Below are positions 44,920-55,257 of a stretch of 64,000 nt of DNA, one piece after another. Position numbers and translations under genes: made by a program. The stretch spans positions 248,001 to 312,000 of the forward strand of contig JBBRYS010000004.1 in assembly GCA_038237475.1 (NCBI GenBank), given 5' to 3'. The DNA comes from JAOAPY01 sp038237475 (lineage in GTDB: Bacteria; Acidobacteriota; Blastocatellia; Pyrinomonadales; Pyrinomonadaceae). Each line of letters begins with the position of its first letter. Within the stretch, counting starts at the first letter, position 1. The notes under the pieces are model-generated. The model did not search any database. It was not told the origin of the DNA and saw only the letters and a list, made by a program, of their open reading frames with translations.

Positions 44920-46968
44920 ATGAAATACTCAAAAGGAAGCGGTTGGCATCTCATCGGAATTATACTAACTATCGCGTGCGCGGTGAGCGGTGTTCTCTTT
45001 ACAGTCTTCGAGACCTTACAGGCTCACGCCCAGGAACAGCCGCGGATTATCAACTCTCCGACGCTGGTTAGCAAGATTGCTTTTGCGAGCGACCGTAGCG
45101 ACAACTACGATATTTATGTGATGAACACTGATGGCGGCGGCCTCACGAGACTCACCACCGGTGCGGGCAATAACGTCAGTCCGTCATGGTCGCCGGACGG
45201 CACACGCATCGCATTTGTCAGCGGGCGCGACGGCAATCCTGAGATTTATGCGATGAACGCCGACGGGGGCAACCAGACGCGGCTCACCAACAGTTCGTTC
45301 GATGATGTCAGCCCCGCCTTTTCACCCGACGGCACGAAGATCGCCTTCGTCAGCAATCGCAGCGGACACGATCAGATATTCGTCATGAACGCCGACGGGA
45401 GCAATCAAACAAACATCTCAAACAGTCCGACGGACGATTTCGGTCCAGCGTGGCGTCCCGACGGTGCGAAGCTCGCCTTCTCAAGCGTGCGCGACGGAAA
45501 CGCCGAAATCTATTCGATGGATGCGAACGGCAATAATCAAACTCGATTGACCACCAATGTGGATGATGATGTTAATCCGACATGGTCACTCGGCAAGATT
45601 ACATTTGATAGTTTCAGGGACAACAACGAACAGATTTATGTGATGAATGAAAACGGGACCCAACAGGTACGTCTGACAAACAACAATGCGTTTGACAGTG
45701 ACCCCGCCCGGTCAGCCGATGGCGCGCAAATCGTCTTCGCCAGCACCCGCGACAGTAATTACGAAATCTATATCGCCAATGCCGACGGCAGCGCACAAAC
45801 GCGCTTGACTAACGATCCGTCAAGCGACATCGAACCAAGTCTGTTGACAACTTCGACAACGCCAACGACGATTCAATTCAGCGCCTCGAATTACAACGTG
45901 GGCGAAGGCGATGGGCAGGTTAACATCACCGTCACTCGTGCGGGCGACACCACTGGCGCCGCGACAGTAGACTATGCCACCTCAGACGGCACTGCACAGC
46001 AAAGAACGGACTACACGATCAGTTCCGGCACCGTGACCTTTGCGGCCGGAGAGACTTCAAAGGTCTTTTCTATTCTCATCAATGATGACAACTACGTGGA
46101 AGGCAGCGAGACCTTCAATCTCACTTTGAGCAATCCGACTGACGGAGTTAGTCTCGGCAGCCAGAGTACAGCGACAGTGACCATCGTAGACAATGACACT
46201 ACTAATCCACCCACCTCGAATGTCATTGACGATGCACAGAACTTCGTCCGCCAGCACTATCTTGATTTTCTCGCGCGCGAGCCTGACGCTGGCGGCCGGG
46301 CTTATTGGATCGACCGAATCACTCAGTGTGGCTCGGACGCGGCCTGTATTCGCAGCCGCCGGATCGGCGTCTCAGATGCCTTCTTCTTTGAGATGGAGTG
46401 GCAGGACACGGGAGCATTCCTCTATCGCGTTTACAAAGCATCATTCGGCGCGGTTCCTGACTACAACCAGTACATGCCGGATCGGAGCCGCATCATTGGG
46501 GGCGCCAGACTGAGCATGACCAAGGATGATTTTCTGAATCTTTTTGTGCAGCGTTTGCCATTTACTACGCGCTACCCGCTCTCGCTGACGCCAGAGCAAT
46601 ACGTCGACATGTTGAACACCAACACCCGGAACTCGCTCACGCAATCGCAGCGAGATGATTTGGTCAATGGCTTGAAAGCGATGCCGCCGACCGAGACGCG
46701 TGCGTCTGTGCTGCGTAAGGTTACAGACAACCAGATGTTTGCCGACCGCGAGTACAACAGCGCGTTTGTCTTGTCACTCTACTTTAATTATCTGCGGCGC
46801 AACCCCGAACCCGGAGGCTTCGATTTCTGGAAGACAAAGATCGACGCTTTCTCGCCCAAGAGTGTGCCTGGACAACAAGCGCTGGTCTGCTCATTCATCA
46901 CTTCGATGGAGTATCAGCAGCGCTTCAGCTCCGTGCTGACCCACTCGAACCAGGAGTGCCCGCAGTAA
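44920..46968 (+). CDS. PD40 propeller, Calx-beta and DUF4214 secreted protein
   Basis: The 682-residue protein has a signal segment (about 10-37, ending AHAQ) and six WD40/PD40-type blades with the motif YVMNTDGGGLTRLT...PSWSPDGTRIAF (about 50-300). A Calx-beta domain follows (about 310-430; VNITVTRAGDTTGAATVDYA, calcium-binding type), then a DUF4214 domain (about 445-680; FVRQHYLDFLAREPDAGGRA). DUF4214 occurs at the ends of many secreted proteins. The start at 44920 follows GGAGG; ORF starts further upstream would give a non-signal N-terminus. Confidence 0.88.
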   Translation: MKYSKGSGWHLIGIILTIACAVSGVLFTVFETLQAHAQEQPRIINSPTLVSKIAFASDRSDNYDIYVMNTDGGGLTRLTTGAGNNVSPSWSPDGTRIAFVSGRDGNPEIYAMNADGGNQTRLTNSSFDDVSPAFSPDGTKIAFVSNRSGHDQIFVMNADGSNQTNISNSPTDDFGPAWRPDGAKLAFSSVRDGNAEIYSMDANGNNQTRLTTNVDDDVNPTWSLGKITFDSFRDNNEQIYVMNENGTQQVRLTNNNAFDSDPARSADGAQIVFASTRDSNYEIYIANADGSAQTRLTNDPSSDIEPSLLTTSTTPTTIQFSASNYNVGEGDGQVNITVTRAGDTTGAATVDYATSDGTAQQRTDYTISSGTVTFAAGETSKVFSILINDDNYVEGSETFNLTLSNPTDGVSLGSQSTATVTIVDNDTTNPPTSNVIDDAQNFVRQHYLDFLAREPDAGGRAYWIDRITQCGSDAACIRSRRIGVSDAFFFEMEWQDTGAFLYRVYKASFGAVPDYNQYMPDRSRIIGGARLSMTKDDFLNLFVQRLPFTTRYPLSLTPEQYVDMLNTNTRNSLTQSQRDDLVNGLKAMPPTETRASVLRKVTDNQMFADREYNSAFVLSLYFNYLRRNPEPGGFDFWKTKIDAFSPKSVPGQQALVCSFITSMEYQQRFSSVLTHSNQECPQ

Positions 46969-47068
46969 TGCCTTGGTGAGCGCAGGCATCGCGGTCACTG
47001 GCGGGCAGGATGCCCCACTTCCAAGACGACGGGAGTTGTCCCATTACTCACAGAAAGACTGACTGCCG

Positions 47069-47606
47069 CTCGGATCAATCATTTCGCTGCTCGAAGATCG
47101 CGAGGGGAATATCTGGGCCGGAACGCGAGCAGGGCTCAAAGGTGAACTGCTGAGGCTGGTCGCCACGCCCGATCCGTCGCGCCCAAATCGTCGCGCGAGT
47201 TTACGGAGTGAAGGATGGGCCGGCGGCTGGCTGGATCCGCACGCTGCTGCAATCTCGTGACGGAAGATTGTGGCGACCACCAACAATGGGCTTTGGTTCA
47301 TCTCGCCCTCGTCGGACGCGGGCACCATGTGCTTTCAATTTTACGACGCAAGGAACGGACTGTGTGATTTCGTCTCGGACGTGACGGAAGACCGCGATGG
47401 TAACTTGTGGGTCACATCGGCATTTGGCGTGCATAAAGTCGCGCGCCGCGGCTTTACGGGCTATGATCCAGCCGGTGGACTTGGTCAGGACGCGGATCAA
47501 CTCCATCCTTGAAAACCGCGACGGCGCGTTGTTCGTTATCAGTAGGTTCGGCGACAACGAAGGAAGCATCCGCATCTGGAGGGTCAGGCCAGAACTGAAC
47601 ACATAA
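47069..47606 (+). pseudogene. Two-component regulator propeller fragment, frameshifted
   Basis: Reading across frames gives SIISLLEDREGNIWAGTRAG, ATTNNGLWFISPSS, FVSDVTEDRDGNLWVTSAFG and SILENRDGALFVIS. These are blades of the Reg_prop type found in sensor kinases and regulators. Stops and frame changes break it at least twice, and no kinase part is present. It is a remnant inside the C-D island segment. Confidence 0.7.
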
Positions 47607-47771
47607 AACGGACAACAATTGCAAAGCTCGGATGGGCTTCTGAGTTTGTTGCAGTTGGGTTTCATTTTCGGGAATTTACCAAACCTCACGAAACAACCAA
47701 TCCTACTCAAATCCGTACCTCACTCTGGATCCCTATCTCCCACAAGTTAGCGACTCAGAACGGGGGAAGAA

Positions 47772-48350
47772 ATGAAAAAGAAATCAATCAAACTAATTGT
47801 GGCTGCCGTATGTGCAGTATCGCCAGCGTTGCCTTGGCGCAAGAAACGAGTCCGATTGTGGGCGGCGCCCCAATGTATCGGACCAAAGACATCGTTGACA
47901 ACGCCGTAAATTCGGCCGACCTCACGACGCTGGTTGCGGCAGTTAGGGCTGCTGGACTGGTGCCGACTCTAAAAGGAAAGGGACCGTTCACGCTCTTTGC
48001 TCCGACCAACGAAGCATTCGCGAAGCTGCCCGCGGGCACAGTCGATAACCTGCTAAAACCGGAGAACAAGGACACGCTCTCTAAGATACTTACTTATCAT
48101 GTGGTAGCAGGTAACTATGATGCGAAGAAAACTCATGGCGCTGATCAAGAAAGGGCACGGCAGCGCTACGCTCAAGACCGTTAGCGGCGGAACAATTACG
48201 GTGATGAGTGGCGGCATGAGCGGAATGAACGCGATGAACGAAATAACCGTTAAGGACGAGAAAGGCAACACGGCAACTGTAACTATCGCCGATGTCTGGC
48301 GATCAAACGGCGTCATCCACGTCATTGACTCTGTCCTTCTGCCAAACTAA
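47772..48350 (+). pseudogene. Fasciclin (FAS1) domain secreted protein, two frameshifts
   Basis: The ATG at 47772 follows GGGGGAAG and gives MKKKSIKLIVAAVCAV. The signal then continues in another frame as SIASVALAQETSPIVGG, and the FAS1 core follows (DLTTLVAAVRAAGLVPTLKG, PFTLFAPTNEAFAKLPAGTV, ILTYHVVAGNYDAKK). The last part (LMALIKKGHGSATLKTVSGG to VIHVIDSVLLPN) is back in the first frame. The second break is an extra A in an AAAA run. Both breaks are single-base and could be sequence errors; if so, this is an intact exported FAS1 adhesion-type protein. Confidence 0.85.
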
Positions 48351-48378
48351 TCCTCCCGTAACGTTACGGCAGGGAGGA
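48351..48378 (+). terminator. Hairpin after the fasciclin gene
   Basis: TCCTCCC and GGGAGGA pair around an internal perfect palindrome CGTAACGTTACG, directly after the stop codon. No U-tract follows, so termination is likely but not certain. Confidence 0.45.
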
Positions 48379-48440
48379 GTAAGGCCGCCGCAACCTTTTC
48401 GACGGCCTGCTCTTTCTTAACGAATTTGAAGGAGGATCTT

Positions 48441-48525
48441 GTGATCGTACTGGGTGAAGAACACTTGCGGCGTGTACTGCGAGAATACTTCGTTACTACC
48501 ATGGGTGTGAGGCCATAGTTGGTGG
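48441..48525 (+). pseudogene. Integrase-core transposase C-terminal scrap
   Basis: VIVLGEEHLRRVLREYF matches the end of many rve-type transposases (HLRRxLREYxAYY), after which the frame breaks (stop at about 48513). It is a remnant only. The rest of 48379-48737 shows no gene. Confidence 0.55.
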
Positions 48526-48737
48526 GCGCGTGCGTTGGAGCCGAGTGGAAAATCACGAGTCTACTTGGCTGGAACCGACGGGAGGCTGAAGAGAAGACCA
48601 AAGCCCGAGCAAATTAGCTGAGCCGGCACGTCAGATTGAATTGTCCGTACCCACAGGACGTACCAGCGAATCGAAGAGTGATCAGTATTCCGCAGGTCAA
48701 ATTGATTTTTCGGTACGCACACGCTTTATGAGCGTGA

Positions 48738-49088
48738 CTATGCGGATTTGGCACCGTGCTCGTCTTCTTCAGTGGATGCCAACCAAAACCAGGGTAACCT
48801 GCATTGGCACTCATGACCAATGTCATCATCATCGTCATCTGGCGGCGCGAGAATATCCCGGCAGGTCATACCCTTTACGTCGAATCGATCGCACTGGTCA
48901 CATTTCCCAACGTAGTGGATGTAGGACAAGAGTTGTGGCTTTAGGCCAACCAAAACCGATATAGGAACTGCCCTGACAACGATCTGAGGATACCCATCCC
49001 AGAAGACAAGGCCATCCTTACATTTTGGCGCCTGACACGCCGGCCACTCCGACGGATCAAAATGGTCTAAGCGGTCGAGCGGCGTCAT
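48738..49088 (-). CDS. Small Cys-rich protein, hypothetical
   Basis: The 116-residue frame has Cys in pairs (CQAPKCKDG near 18, GKCDQCDRFDVKGMTC near 61) and an acidic stretch DDDDDD near 83-89. A zinc-ribbon-like role is possible. No strong ribosome site is visible before the ATG and no family is recognised, so the call is tentative. It lies at the right end of the island, close to tRNA-Cys. Confidence 0.4.
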   Translation of the reverse strand: MTPLDRLDHFDPSEWPACQAPKCKDGLVFWDGYPQIVVRAVPISVLVGLKPQLLSYIHYVGKCDQCDRFDVKGMTCRDILAPPDDDDDDIGHECQCRLPWFWLASTEEDEHGAKSA

Positions 49089-49159
49089 ACCAACTATGCA
49101 GCAAGGAGCTACAGCGCGCCTCGAAAAGCTGATTAGCAGTCAGGTAGACGAAAACGAGA

Positions 49160-49179
49160 GTGACCCAACAGTGACCCAA
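49160..49179 (+). repeat. Paired GTGACCCAA motif beside tRNA-Cys
   Basis: GTGACCCAA-CA-GTGACCCAA has an 11-base period and lies 46 bases from the tRNA-Cys 3' end. It matches the paired motifs left of att copies A and B. It is the candidate recombinase arm site at the inner island boundary. Confidence 0.65.
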
Positions 49180-49225
49180 GTCCAAAATGCGGGTTAATTT
49201 ACTGCCTGTAAGTTATTGAGAGAAT

Positions 49226-49301
<76 letters not shown>

Positions 49302-49313
49302 CGAAAGACTGAG

Positions 49314-49433
49314 ATGATACTCACAAAGAAGATGATCCACGACGAAGATCTTACTCACGAAGAAGGTCTTACTCACGAAGAAGATCTTACTCCCAAGGAA
49401 GAAGATGCTCATAAAGAAAAGGCGGAAGAATGA
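49314..49433 (+). repeat. 18-base tandem repeat coding a hexapeptide repeat (LTHEE-D/G)
   Basis: Copies of CTTACTCACGAAGAAGAT run from about 49332 to 49406, with variants. On the plus strand, an open frame of 39 codons (49314-49433) reads LTHEEGLTHEED and is very acidic. It lies just 5' of tRNA-Cys on the opposite strand. No ribosome site is clear, so I list it as a repeat and not as a gene. Confidence 0.5.
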
Positions 49434-49551
49434 AGTTCCGACCCTCAGTTTTCAATTTGCAGTCTTCGAGCTAACCGCGATTTAGCGGCTACAACACTGA
49501 AAACCAAAAACTGAAAACCGGCCCTTCATTGCTTCCGCCTTCGTCTGAATA

Positions 49552-49626
49552 GTGGAGCGGGAGACGAGATTTGAACTCGCGACCCTCGCCTTGGCAAGGC
49601 GATGCTCTACCACTGAGCTACTCCCG
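49552..49626 (-). tRNA. tRNA-Gly(GCC)
   Basis: The minus strand folds with acceptor GCGGGAG/CTCCCGC, D-arm GCTCAGTGGTAGAGC, anticodon loop TTGCCAA with anticodon GCC, and T-arm CGCGAGTTCAAATCTCG. CCA is encoded (49554-49552). It lies about 250 bases upstream of tRNA-Cys and may be co-transcribed with it. Confidence 0.95.
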
Positions 49627-49911
49627 CTTTGAGCATTAAGGATTCTAGCGATCAAATTGTTCTTGTCAAGCGAGGGCAAGAAAAAGCTAGCGCAAACTCG
49701 TATTCACAGGCCGTATTCTCACCTCACCAGCGGCTCCACGCAACTAATCCAGGCATTCTGTTGTATCCTATCCAACCGAAGTAAACTGTGAATCCCCATC
49801 AGAAGAATTGATTGCCCCTGACACCCCCAACATCAAAAAGCAAACGCGCGAGTCGCGGACGCGACCGCGTCTAAACCGCAAGGATTTTCTATTTCATTTA
49901 CCACTTGAATC

Positions 49912-51171
49912 ATGAACCGACGATCACCGTTCTTCCTGCTCATAGTCGCCACAGCATTGATGGCGGCCGCCACTTTCGCTCTCATCCATTTCAGGGTGCG
50001 CGGAAACCAGATACAGCCGACAACGCAACTATCTGAACCTCCAATCGCTCCTAATCTTTGGGCCCGCAGCCTTGAGAGGGTGAAGGAAGACCGGGGCGAG
50101 GCCGGAGATGTGGCGCTGGAAATTCCCGCGCAACTCCGCCACTACTCTGACCGGCATTGGTTTTTGGCGACGCAGGTTGCCGAGGTCAAAAAACTCAACG
50201 TGCAACGCTGCCAGGACCTGGTGGATCTCGCGGCACTGATCGAACGCGGCGAGCTTGTGCCGTTGCCAGCTGTCACCGACACCTACATTCTCTATGGAGT
50301 CGGCGCCAGGGCAGACGATAGTGCGTTCACGCGTTATGTGGCCGACCAGAACCTCGCGCTTGACGACGAAGCGGGACTGCGCGACGCCTACACCCGGCTT
50401 TCCGCCGCACACGTTCAATTGGAAAAGGAAGTTTCAGGTTTGCAGGCTCAAGTAGCCGAGCTGAAACAGAGCACGTCTGCGAACCAAGACGAACTGCTCG
50501 AGGACCTCAGCGCGAGTCAACAGGCTCTGAAAGCAAATGACAGTGAGAAGCTGCGGCTGGAGCGCTATTTCGGAGTGACTACCAGTTTACAGGAAGGCAG
50601 TCCGGGGCTGAGGCGAGATTACAATGCACTGCAAGCGCTGGCAAAAAATTTTGGGGGACGATCATTTAATCTCGACGACCCGTTGGACCGCCAGGCGCTT
50701 AAGATTTATCTGCTGAGTTCGCTCAGACCTCAGGCGCTAAAAGTTCTAGAAGAGGTCGCTGCCGCTTATCACGACAAGTTTGCTCGCCCATTGCCTGTAA
50801 GCTCACTCACGCGACCGGAGCAATACCAGCGTGCTTTGCGGAGAGTAAACCGGTATGCGGTGACGATTGATACTCCTCCGCACTCGACCGGTCTCGCATT
50901 CGACATTGATTACCGATACATGAGCGGCGCAGAACAGAATTTTCTCATGGAGACACTGGCTCGCATGAAAGACGAGGGACGCATTGAGGTACTGCGCGAG
51001 CGAGGCGCCAACTACCATGTGTTTGCGTTCATCGACGGCACTCGCCCGAGTGACGAGCTCGTCACCGCGGCGCTTGCGGAAGCCGGTGGAACGATCAAGC
51101 AAACGAATAACGACTCTGAGTCTGAAGCCAGGCCCAGGACCAAATCGCCGGCAGGAAAGAAAGGGCGTTAG
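49912..51171 (+). CDS. DUF5715/M15-like exported protein with coiled coil
   Basis: The 419-residue protein has an N-terminal membrane segment (about 7-27), a helical region with a coiled coil (about 165-215; QLEKEVSGLQAQVAELKQ), and a C-terminal domain resembling D,D-carboxypeptidases of the VanY/M15 type. HSTGLAFDID (His324, Asp331) fits the HxxGxAxD zinc motif, and a later His in ANYHVFAF (about 370) would be the third ligand. It may trim peptidoglycan peptides in the periplasm. The residue spacing fits, but the family also includes members of unknown activity. Confidence 0.75.
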   Translation: MNRRSPFFLLIVATALMAAATFALIHFRVRGNQIQPTTQLSEPPIAPNLWARSLERVKEDRGEAGDVALEIPAQLRHYSDRHWFLATQVAEVKKLNVQRCQDLVDLAALIERGELVPLPAVTDTYILYGVGARADDSAFTRYVADQNLALDDEAGLRDAYTRLSAAHVQLEKEVSGLQAQVAELKQSTSANQDELLEDLSASQQALKANDSEKLRLERYFGVTTSLQEGSPGLRRDYNALQALAKNFGGRSFNLDDPLDRQALKIYLLSSLRPQALKVLEEVAAAYHDKFARPLPVSSLTRPEQYQRALRRVNRYAVTIDTPPHSTGLAFDIDYRYMSGAEQNFLMETLARMKDEGRIEVLRERGANYHVFAFIDGTRPSDELVTAALAEAGGTIKQTNNDSESEARPRTKSPAGKKGR

Positions 51172-51342
51172 CGCGTAGCCGACGAGATTAAGACGCGTTT
51201 GAGCCCGCATCCGGGTACCGCGTGATGATCGCCGATGTGATCATTTCGCTGCCGCCTGCTCTGCGGGCTCACAGTTCTTTAACGATTCAGCTCCGGGGCT
51301 TTTGCTCCGGACTTGATGCGCGGTTGCTGCCTCACCCAACTG

Positions 51343-54300
51343 CTACTGAGCGCATTCGGAGTTACCCCGGCTGACGACGGGACTGAAGCGCTGTTGGTAC
51401 TCAGCGGAAGTAATGAACGAGCAAACCATGCCTGGATAGTTTCTACCGTCTCCGCTGTTCAGCACGTTTACCCAGAATTGATACCCGCTTGCATCCGGGT
51501 CGCGGCGCAAATAGCCAAAGTACTCCGTCAGCACAAAAGCAGCGTTGTAAGTGGCCGCGCGCATTTCAACGCGATCGATCATGTCGAGCAGCACCAGACT
51601 GCGGCTTTGTGTCTGATTGGCCCCGGTCTGATAACGATTGACCAATTGAGCTCGCTCTCCGCTAAGATCCACTGCAGTTGATTGCCTGATACTGCCGAGA
51701 ATTGCGTCGACAAAAGATTCGCCACTCGCATTAGCCGCGAACCTACTGGCAAACTCGACCCGCCGCACAAAGCTCTCGATAAACGCATGCTTGGAGGTAT
51801 CGAGGTTTCGACCTCCGACCACCAAACTTCTATCGCTCGCATATTCGTTGAAGGATGGCCGCCGTCCGAGTGTGCCCTGATACACGTTGTAGATGAACGA
51901 GCCGGACTGCTGAAACTCCTGCTCAACGAAAAACGCAGCCGCAACGTCCCTTCGTCGAGCGCTCACACAAGCCGCATCGGAGCGACAAGTAAGAATGCGA
52001 TCACTCCAATAATTGAATCCGGCGTTGTCCGGTTCCCTTCCGAGCACATCGATGTACTGTTGCCGCACGAAGAATTCGGCCGCGTCCAGCGGATTGCCGG
52101 CCTGGGCCACCAGCGAACCTGAAAACGCTGCCTCGGTATGACTTCCGATCAGGCTGAAGGAACGATTGGCCGGACTAAAGACGTAGTTCGTGCGGGCAGG
52201 AGCGACCGTGTAGAAACCGTTCGTTTCTACATTGTTGAAAAAATATCTACCTCCGGCATCGGTGATGGTCTTGCCTGTCTGGTTCCCACTCAATTCGACC
52301 ACTACACCCGGTAGATCGTTCCCGTCGGAGTCGGTGATCTGGCCTTCGATGCGGGACGCGGCCGCCGTCGGCGCATTCGTGTTTTTCGCGATCACGAAAG
52401 GTGAAAACGAGGTTACGTCAGCACACAGCGTACGCGTGGTTGGATTCGAAGAACTGGTGCGATTAACCAAATCATTGTTTTCAAGATGCAGTATGCGCAA
52501 CTGTGAGAAGGCCACAGCGAACTCCGCCGCCTGCAGATTGAAGCAAATTCTGGCCTTGCCATTAAAGCCAACGGTGCTTGTAATATCAGCAACTTCCAGC
52601 GGGTTGTCATAACCCGCAGGCATCGGACCGGGCTGATAGCTGTCCAGCGTCTGATAGGTAGTCTCGCCCAGGCTACTGGGGTTGTCATAGGTTACGGTCG
52701 CATCCCCCACCTGATGGATCAAGACATTGCCGGCAGCAGGGCGAAAATTATTGAATCCCTCTCTCTTACACTTCCCGCTAACCCCGGCTGCCACGATCGC
52801 CCTGATCTGCCGTTGCGATAGGAACGTGCTGAAAACTTCAACTTCGTCAATCAGTCCCTTGAAGAAACGTCGACTCAGATAAGTGGCTTCGTCACTGTTG
52901 AACTTGCCGATGTGAACATCATCGGCCGAATCGCCCATGCCACCCGAGGGCGCGGGGATTCGTGCCACGGGTCGATTTGCATTAATAGGAATCAAATTTC
53001 CATCCACATACACTTGGTCGCCCTTACCATACACAACTGCGATGTGGTACCAGCGACCGGCACTGAACTTAAAACTATCTTCCCTGAAGGTCAGGAATCC
53101 GGAGCCGGTTTCGACTGTCAACAGCGACTTGTTGCCTCCATCAAAGACGTTGACGCCAAACCCGTGACCGGAGTTACCCGGACTATCATTGCTGACAGCG
53201 TTGCTGGGATAGAAATTCGGATCTGCGTTAGTTCCCACGGGATCACTACGCAACTCCGGCTTGACCCACGCATCGATCGTCAGGGGCAGATTGTTCAGAA
53301 CGCCAGGTGTGGCTGAAGGGAGCGCAGTCATTGCAGCGTCAGTTCCGTTGAAGCTAAACGCCTGCCCCACTTTCCCGGCAGCATAGCCGGCGCCACCCTC
53401 AAACACGCCGTCGTTGGGATTGGGAAATTGTGAGTGGTCACGCGTATCGCCGTCAGCGGTCCACCAGCCAATCAGGTTATCAGGAGGTTGCGTACAGGGT
53501 TTACACCGTCCGGCGAAGCCGGCGTTGCTGATCGCCTTTATCTCGTCTGCGCTTAACTCGTAACCATAGACAGCCGGCTCGTCGATTAGTCCGTCAAAAT
53601 ACTGAGCGCCGCCAAACTCTGAACTGCGTCCAATCGATAATGGTGCATCACCCAGGTCGTAGACGGAAGAAAAGGTCGATGACTGAGCCAGCATTACGCC
53701 ATTTACATACAGCCGAAAAGTTCCGTCGCTGAACGTCATAGCCACGTGAGACCAGGTTCCCACCGCCAGTGCATTGGGCGGAGTAACTATGACATCGTAG
53801 GTAGTTCCGTTCTCACTGATGTCTGATCGGAGGGCGCCGCCGGGCGCCAAACCAAACTGATAAGCATAGTGTCCGGTATCGCCCCATTTGCTGAGGATCT
53901 GCTGAAACTGACTCAGGTTATTAGGTTTGATCCAGGCGTCCAGCGTTAGATCCGTCGTGAACTCGAGACTCCCATCATCCGGGATGTTCACGTAAGCTTC
54001 GGTGCCATTAAGCAGGAACGCACGGCCCACCTTGCCGCCGGCGAATGCCGCGCTTCCCTCAAGCGAGCCATGGTTGCTATTGATAAGATCGAAGGGATTG
54101 TCATCACCTGTCCACCAGCTCACCATGCTTGTGTTGGACAAGCAACGCGGCCTGCAGTTACCGAAACTGCCTGCCAAGACAATGTCGGAAATCTCGCTGG
54201 GTTTCAGGACGCGATTAAAAATCTTAACTTCATCAATCGCCCCAATGAACGGCAAAATTCCTACCGAGGAGTTCGCTACTGCTCCGATCCTCACCGGTGA

Positions 54301-54936
54301 GGTACTGTCGAAAATCGAAGTTACGGCTCCTGAGGCGGCAATTATCGAAGTCGGCTCAACCATTCCATTCACATAAATCTTGATCTCCTGATTCTGTGGA
54401 TTGAAGGTCGCCGCAACATGCGCAAAGCTACCGGGACTAACTACACCGCTGGGGCTGTCGATGCCACGAAAAGTGCTCGCATTCCCGGTCTGGTAGACCA
54501 CGAACTCAACACTGCCATCGGCCTGCAAGCCGAAATAGTAGCTGACCTGGTTGGCAGGCGAGTCGTACTTGGCCAAAATCACCTGGTCTCTTGCTGCGCT
54601 CGGTCTAACCCAGGCTTCGATACTAAGGGCTCCGGTGATGCTCAGACTGGGACTATCGGGAACTTCGACAAAATCACCATTGCCATCAAAGGTGAAGCCC
54701 TCAAAAACCTTGGCGGCCTGCGTAGCCGTAGCGTCACCATTAAGAGTCCCGGTATTGTCGCCGCGAATATCGTTAGCGTTGCCGTCCCCAGCCCACCAAC
54801 TCACCATGCCAGCTGGAGCCATCACACAACCCGCTGGCAGACCTGCGCGCGCGGTCGGTAGGTGCTTTCCAGGTAGTGAGACCAGGCAAATTCCAAGCGC
54901 GATGATCAGGAACAGTAAACGGAATAATGAGCGCAT
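51343..54936 (-). CDS. Giant secreted LamG protein with DUF4214 tail
   Basis: The 1197-residue protein has a signal peptide (about 1-30) and three concanavalin/LamG repeats: MVSWWAGDGNANDIRGDN near 45, MVSWWTGDDNPFDLINSN near 267 and LIGWWTADGDTRDH near 480. An unassigned beta-rich region follows (about 720-850), then a carboxypeptidase-regulatory-like domain (IEGQITDSDGNDLPGVVVEL, about 860-940) and a DUF4214 domain (about 950-1195; FVRQQYIDVLGREPDNAGF). The DUF4214 tail is closely similar to that of the island PD40 protein at 44920. LamG domains commonly bind sugar or protein ligands. GGGAGG precedes the ATG. Confidence 0.88.
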   Translation of the reverse strand: MRSLFRLLFLIIALGICLVSLPGKHLPTARAGLPAGCVMAPAGMVSWWAGDGNANDIRGDNTGTLNGDATATQAAKVFEGFTFDGNGDFVEVPDSPSLSITGALSIEAWVRPSAARDQVILAKYDSPANQVSYYFGLQADGSVEFVVYQTGNASTFRGIDSPSGVVSPGSFAHVAATFNPQNQEIKIYVNGMVEPTSIIAASGAVTSIFDSTSPVRIGAVANSSVGILPFIGAIDEVKIFNRVLKPSEISDIVLAGSFGNCRPRCLSNTSMVSWWTGDDNPFDLINSNHGSLEGSAAFAGGKVGRAFLLNGTEAYVNIPDDGSLEFTTDLTLDAWIKPNNLSQFQQILSKWGDTGHYAYQFGLAPGGALRSDISENGTTYDVIVTPPNALAVGTWSHVAMTFSDGTFRLYVNGVMLAQSSTFSSVYDLGDAPLSIGRSSEFGGAQYFDGLIDEPAVYGYELSADEIKAISNAGFAGRCKPCTQPPDNLIGWWTADGDTRDHSQFPNPNDGVFEGGAGYAAGKVGQAFSFNGTDAAMTALPSATPGVLNNLPLTIDAWVKPELRSDPVGTNADPNFYPSNAVSNDSPGNSGHGFGVNVFDGGNKSLLTVETGSGFLTFREDSFKFSAGRWYHIAVVYGKGDQVYVDGNLIPINANRPVARIPAPSGGMGDSADDVHIGKFNSDEATYLSRRFFKGLIDEVEVFSTFLSQRQIRAIVAAGVSGKCKREGFNNFRPAAGNVLIHQVGDATVTYDNPSSLGETTYQTLDSYQPGPMPAGYDNPLEVADITSTVGFNGKARICFNLQAAEFAVAFSQLRILHLENNDLVNRTSSSNPTTRTLCADVTSFSPFVIAKNTNAPTAAASRIEGQITDSDGNDLPGVVVELSGNQTGKTITDAGGRYFFNNVETNGFYTVAPARTNYVFSPANRSFSLIGSHTEAAFSGSLVAQAGNPLDAAEFFVRQQYIDVLGREPDNAGFNYWSDRILTCRSDAACVSARRRDVAAAFFVEQEFQQSGSFIYNVYQGTLGRRPSFNEYASDRSLVVGGRNLDTSKHAFIESFVRRVEFASRFAANASGESFVDAILGSIRQSTAVDLSGERAQLVNRYQTGANQTQSRSLVLLDMIDRVEMRAATYNAAFVLTEYFGYLRRDPDASGYQFWVNVLNSGDGRNYPGMVCSFITSAEYQQRFSPVVSRGNSECAQ

Positions 54937-55257
54937 GCAGAAACCCTCCCGGTTCTAAATGTTTTTCTTTATTGCTGGTTATTGTTTCAGCTCCGCGACC
55001 GTGGAAGCAGGACGGGGGGAGCTCATTTCCAATAGCGAAGAAAGTATCAGGTAAAATGACGGTTGAGCAAGACTTTATATTTGGATTGGACTACCGGTGA
55101 ACGTTGCGTATCGACGGCGTTGTACACGTTGCGACCGATGCTGGGTCAAAAAGTTGACTTATCCCGGTGGATGGTTTAGAAGTCGTCATACCCTGCGTAA
55201 CTTGTCGTGCCACCTCCGGGAGATTATTCATTTCTCAAGCGGAGAGGATTTGCCACT
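54937..55257. other. Divergent intergenic region
   Basis: The 321-base gap separates two genes that start in opposite directions. I see ribosome sites at both ends but no promoter that I can defend, no RNA gene and no repeat. Confidence 0.4.

Noticed and set aside
49314..49410. Possible CRISPR array
   Set aside because: The 18-base units are directly adjacent with no spacers, so it is a tandem repeat.
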